Assembly: GCA_022827165.1 (NCBI GenBank) | Contig: JAJDTN010000356.1 | Coordinates: 1 to 9,072 of the forward strand | Length of the DNA: 9,072 nt | Direction: 5' to 3' | DNA from: Candidatus Latescibacterota bacterium | GTDB taxonomy: Bacteria > Latescibacterota > UBA2968 > UBA8231 | Translations under genes and position numbers: made by a program | In this document: positions 7,706 through 9,072 of the stretch, one piece after another | Numbering within the stretch: position 1 is the first letter of the stretch | Layout of the letters: the number at the start of each line of letters is the position of its first letter | The notes under the pieces: generated by a model | Database searches by the model: none | Told to the model about the DNA's origin: nothing | The model's input: only the letters and a program-made list of their open reading frames with translations

Positions 7706-7718
7706 TGGAAGGCAGATC

Positions 7719-9072
7719 TCATTCGTCGAATCCCAGGATGACCCGCAGGAAGGCGGAGGCGATGTCGAGATCCTCCCTCTGCCGGGCGGAATCGCCGTAC
7801 TCGCGCCGGGTCCACTTCACCCCCAGGTTGGTGGCGATGTTGTACCCGAAGTAGGGAGACCGGTTGGTCAGCTGCACCACCCGAACGACCTCCTCGTAGC
7901 TGTCGCGGCCATCGGCCAGATCCTCCTTGCGCAAGGGCAGGCCCGGCAGCCCCTGGGTGCCGAGCCACAGGTGGGTGCGCGGCGTGATGTGGTAGGTGGC
8001 CTTGAGGATCGGTATGAAGGTCCACTCGTTGGCCAGATCCACGATCAGGCTCTCCCGGGTCCTTCGCAGCACCAGTCCCTTGGCCTGGGCGATCACCTGC
8101 CAGCGGTCCGCCAGCTCCCTCACGTACTCGGCCCGGGCCACCATCGTCAGCCGGGTGATCGTGTCGGCCGCCTGGTCACTGCCGTCGGAGAGGGTCGCCT
8201 CCTGCTGCTCGTTGACCGCATAGCGCAGGTTGCCGCCGAGACGCAGACCGCGGCCGGCCTTGAGGTCGGCCTCGACGTAGTGCTGCCGGTCCAGGCTGTC
8301 GCGATACTCCAGCTGATCCGTCAGCCGGGTGGGGGCGTAGGTGGGCCAGAACTCGTGCCCGCCCAGAACCTCACCGTAGGTGATGTAGTTGTCCATGATG
8401 TCGTCATGGACCCGCTGGAGGCGGGTTTCGGCCCAGGCCGAGCCCCACCGGGGGCTCTGGCGGCGAAGGGTCACCACGCCGTAGGTGCTCTCGTTGCGGG
8501 CGCCGCTGGCGATCCCCGCCGCCTGCAGCCGGCCCCCCGTGAGGCGAAACCCGCCGGGCAGATGGAGCGACCCGAAGAGGTGGTGCCCGCTCTGGTCCAG
8601 CTCGTAGGGGTAGTCCGAGTCCAGGTCGTCCTCGCGGTGGTCCGGGATGCCGTTGTTGTTGGCGTCCCGTCCATAGGCATACTCCTCCGGCTCCACGTCG
8701 TACAGCAGGAACGCCTCCAGGTAGTCGGGCACCTGGTTGCCGTTGCGGTTGGTGTCCGGAATCCGGTCGTTGTCCCGGTCGTTGCCCGGGAACACCCCGT
8801 CCGGGTCGTAGGGGATCGTCGTGTAGTGAGGACTCGGCCGGTGGCCGTGGCCGATGTCGGGGTAGCGGTCGTCGTCGTCGTTGTCCTGCACGAAGCCGCT
8901 GTCGTACTCCTCGGCGATGGAGAACAGCTCCCCCCCCACCTCCACCCGGCCCCGGCGCCACCGTCCGTTCACGTAGTACGCGCCGGCGTCGGTGCTGCTG
9001 CGCGCCCCGTTCCAGCGGCGGATGCCCCTCACCTCCCGGTCCTCGCGGTACCCCGGCCGGCCGTCGGGAAAC
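7719..9072 (-). CDS. Probable outer-membrane beta-barrel protein with TSP3-like calcium loops (N-terminus outside window)
   Basis: The frame is open to the window edge, so the true start lies upstream of base 9072; 450 C-terminal residues are visible. A GTG at 9032 could be called as a start, but coding sequence continues in frame before it. Visible residues about 63-72, 97-116 and 136-144 hold Asp/Asn-rich loops of the type D-x-N-x-N-G-x-P-D, such as DANNNGIPD. This is the pattern of thrombospondin type 3 and similar calcium-binding repeats. From about residue 163 to the end, alternating polar/hydrophobic strands, many Tyr/Trp/Arg residues and tight turns suggest a transmembrane beta-barrel. 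The last strand ends in GFDE rather than a terminal aromatic residue, so the barrel call is an inference. The stop is a TGA 13 bases before the GTG of the TPR gene, which implies co-transcription. The family is not recognised by name. A surface or porin-like role is plausible; a TonB-dependent receptor lacking its plug in this view is an alternative. Confidence 0.7.
   Translation of the reverse strand, partial: FPDGRPGYREDREVRGIRRWNGARSSTDAGAYYVNGRWRRGRVEVGGELFSIAEEYDSGFVQDNDDDDRYPDIGHGHRPSPHYTTIPYDPDGVFPGNDRDNDRIPDTNRNGNQVPDYLEAFLLYDVEPEEYAYGRDANNNGIPDHREDDLDSDYPYELDQSGHHLFGSLHLPGGFRLTGGRLQAAGIASGARNESTYGVVTLRRQSPRWGSAWAETRLQRVHDDIMDNYITYGEVLGGHEFWPTYAPTRLTDQLEYRDSLDRQHYVEADLKAGRGLRLGGNLRYAVNEQQEATLSDGSDQAADTITRLTMVARAEYVRELADRWQVIAQAKGLVLRRTRESLIVDLANEWTFIPILKATYHITPRTHLWLGTQGLPGLPLRKEDLADGRDSYEEVVRVVQLTNRSPYFGYNIATNLGVKWTRREYGDSARQREDLDIASAFLRVILGFDE

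Overview
The window is GC-rich and almost fully coding, with every gene on the minus strand, so the direction of reading is from base 9072 down to base 1. Six genes are packed head to tail. Junctions range from a 4-base overlap to a 37-base gap, so they probably form one operon that begins upstream of base 9072 and continues past base 1. I see no internal terminator or promoter, no RNA gene, no insertion sequence and no CRISPR array. The lipoproteins, the apparent beta-barrel and the TonB-like parts indicate a diderm bacterium. The GC content and protein families fit Myxococcota or the FCB-type and candidate phyla (Gemmatimonadota, Eisenbacteria-like, Krumholzibacteria-like), but I cannot fix the lineage from sequence alone.

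Layout in reading order: (1) 9072-7719, the C-terminal 450 residues of a probable outer-membrane beta-barrel with thrombospondin-3-like calcium loops. (2) 7705-4391, a 1104-residue membrane-anchored protein made of TPR repeats. (3) 4394-3168, a DUF4159 protein behind a single transmembrane helix with a TonB-like SxxxH motif. (4) 3130-1883, a lipoprotein ending in an AgmX/PglI-type (TonB-C-like) domain. (5) 1879-1040, a lipoprotein-like member of the formylglycine-generating-enzyme (SUMF1) fold without the catalytic cysteines. (6) 1032-1, an SGNH-hydrolase-like protein with a start of TPR-like helices, cut by the window edge.

Read together, the cassette looks like a trans-envelope machine: an inner-membrane component with an energy-transducer-type helix, a large TPR scaffold, a lipoprotein with a TonB-like C-terminal domain, and a surface barrel. 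The two downstream enzyme-fold proteins may act on surface glycan or protein. The AgmX/PglI domain together with a large TPR protein recalls the parts list of the Myxococcus Agl/Glt gliding apparatus. The function here is inferred, not shown. The most interesting point is that the two ends of a TonB-type transducer, the SxxxH membrane helix and the TonB-C-like domain, seem to sit on two adjacent proteins rather than one.
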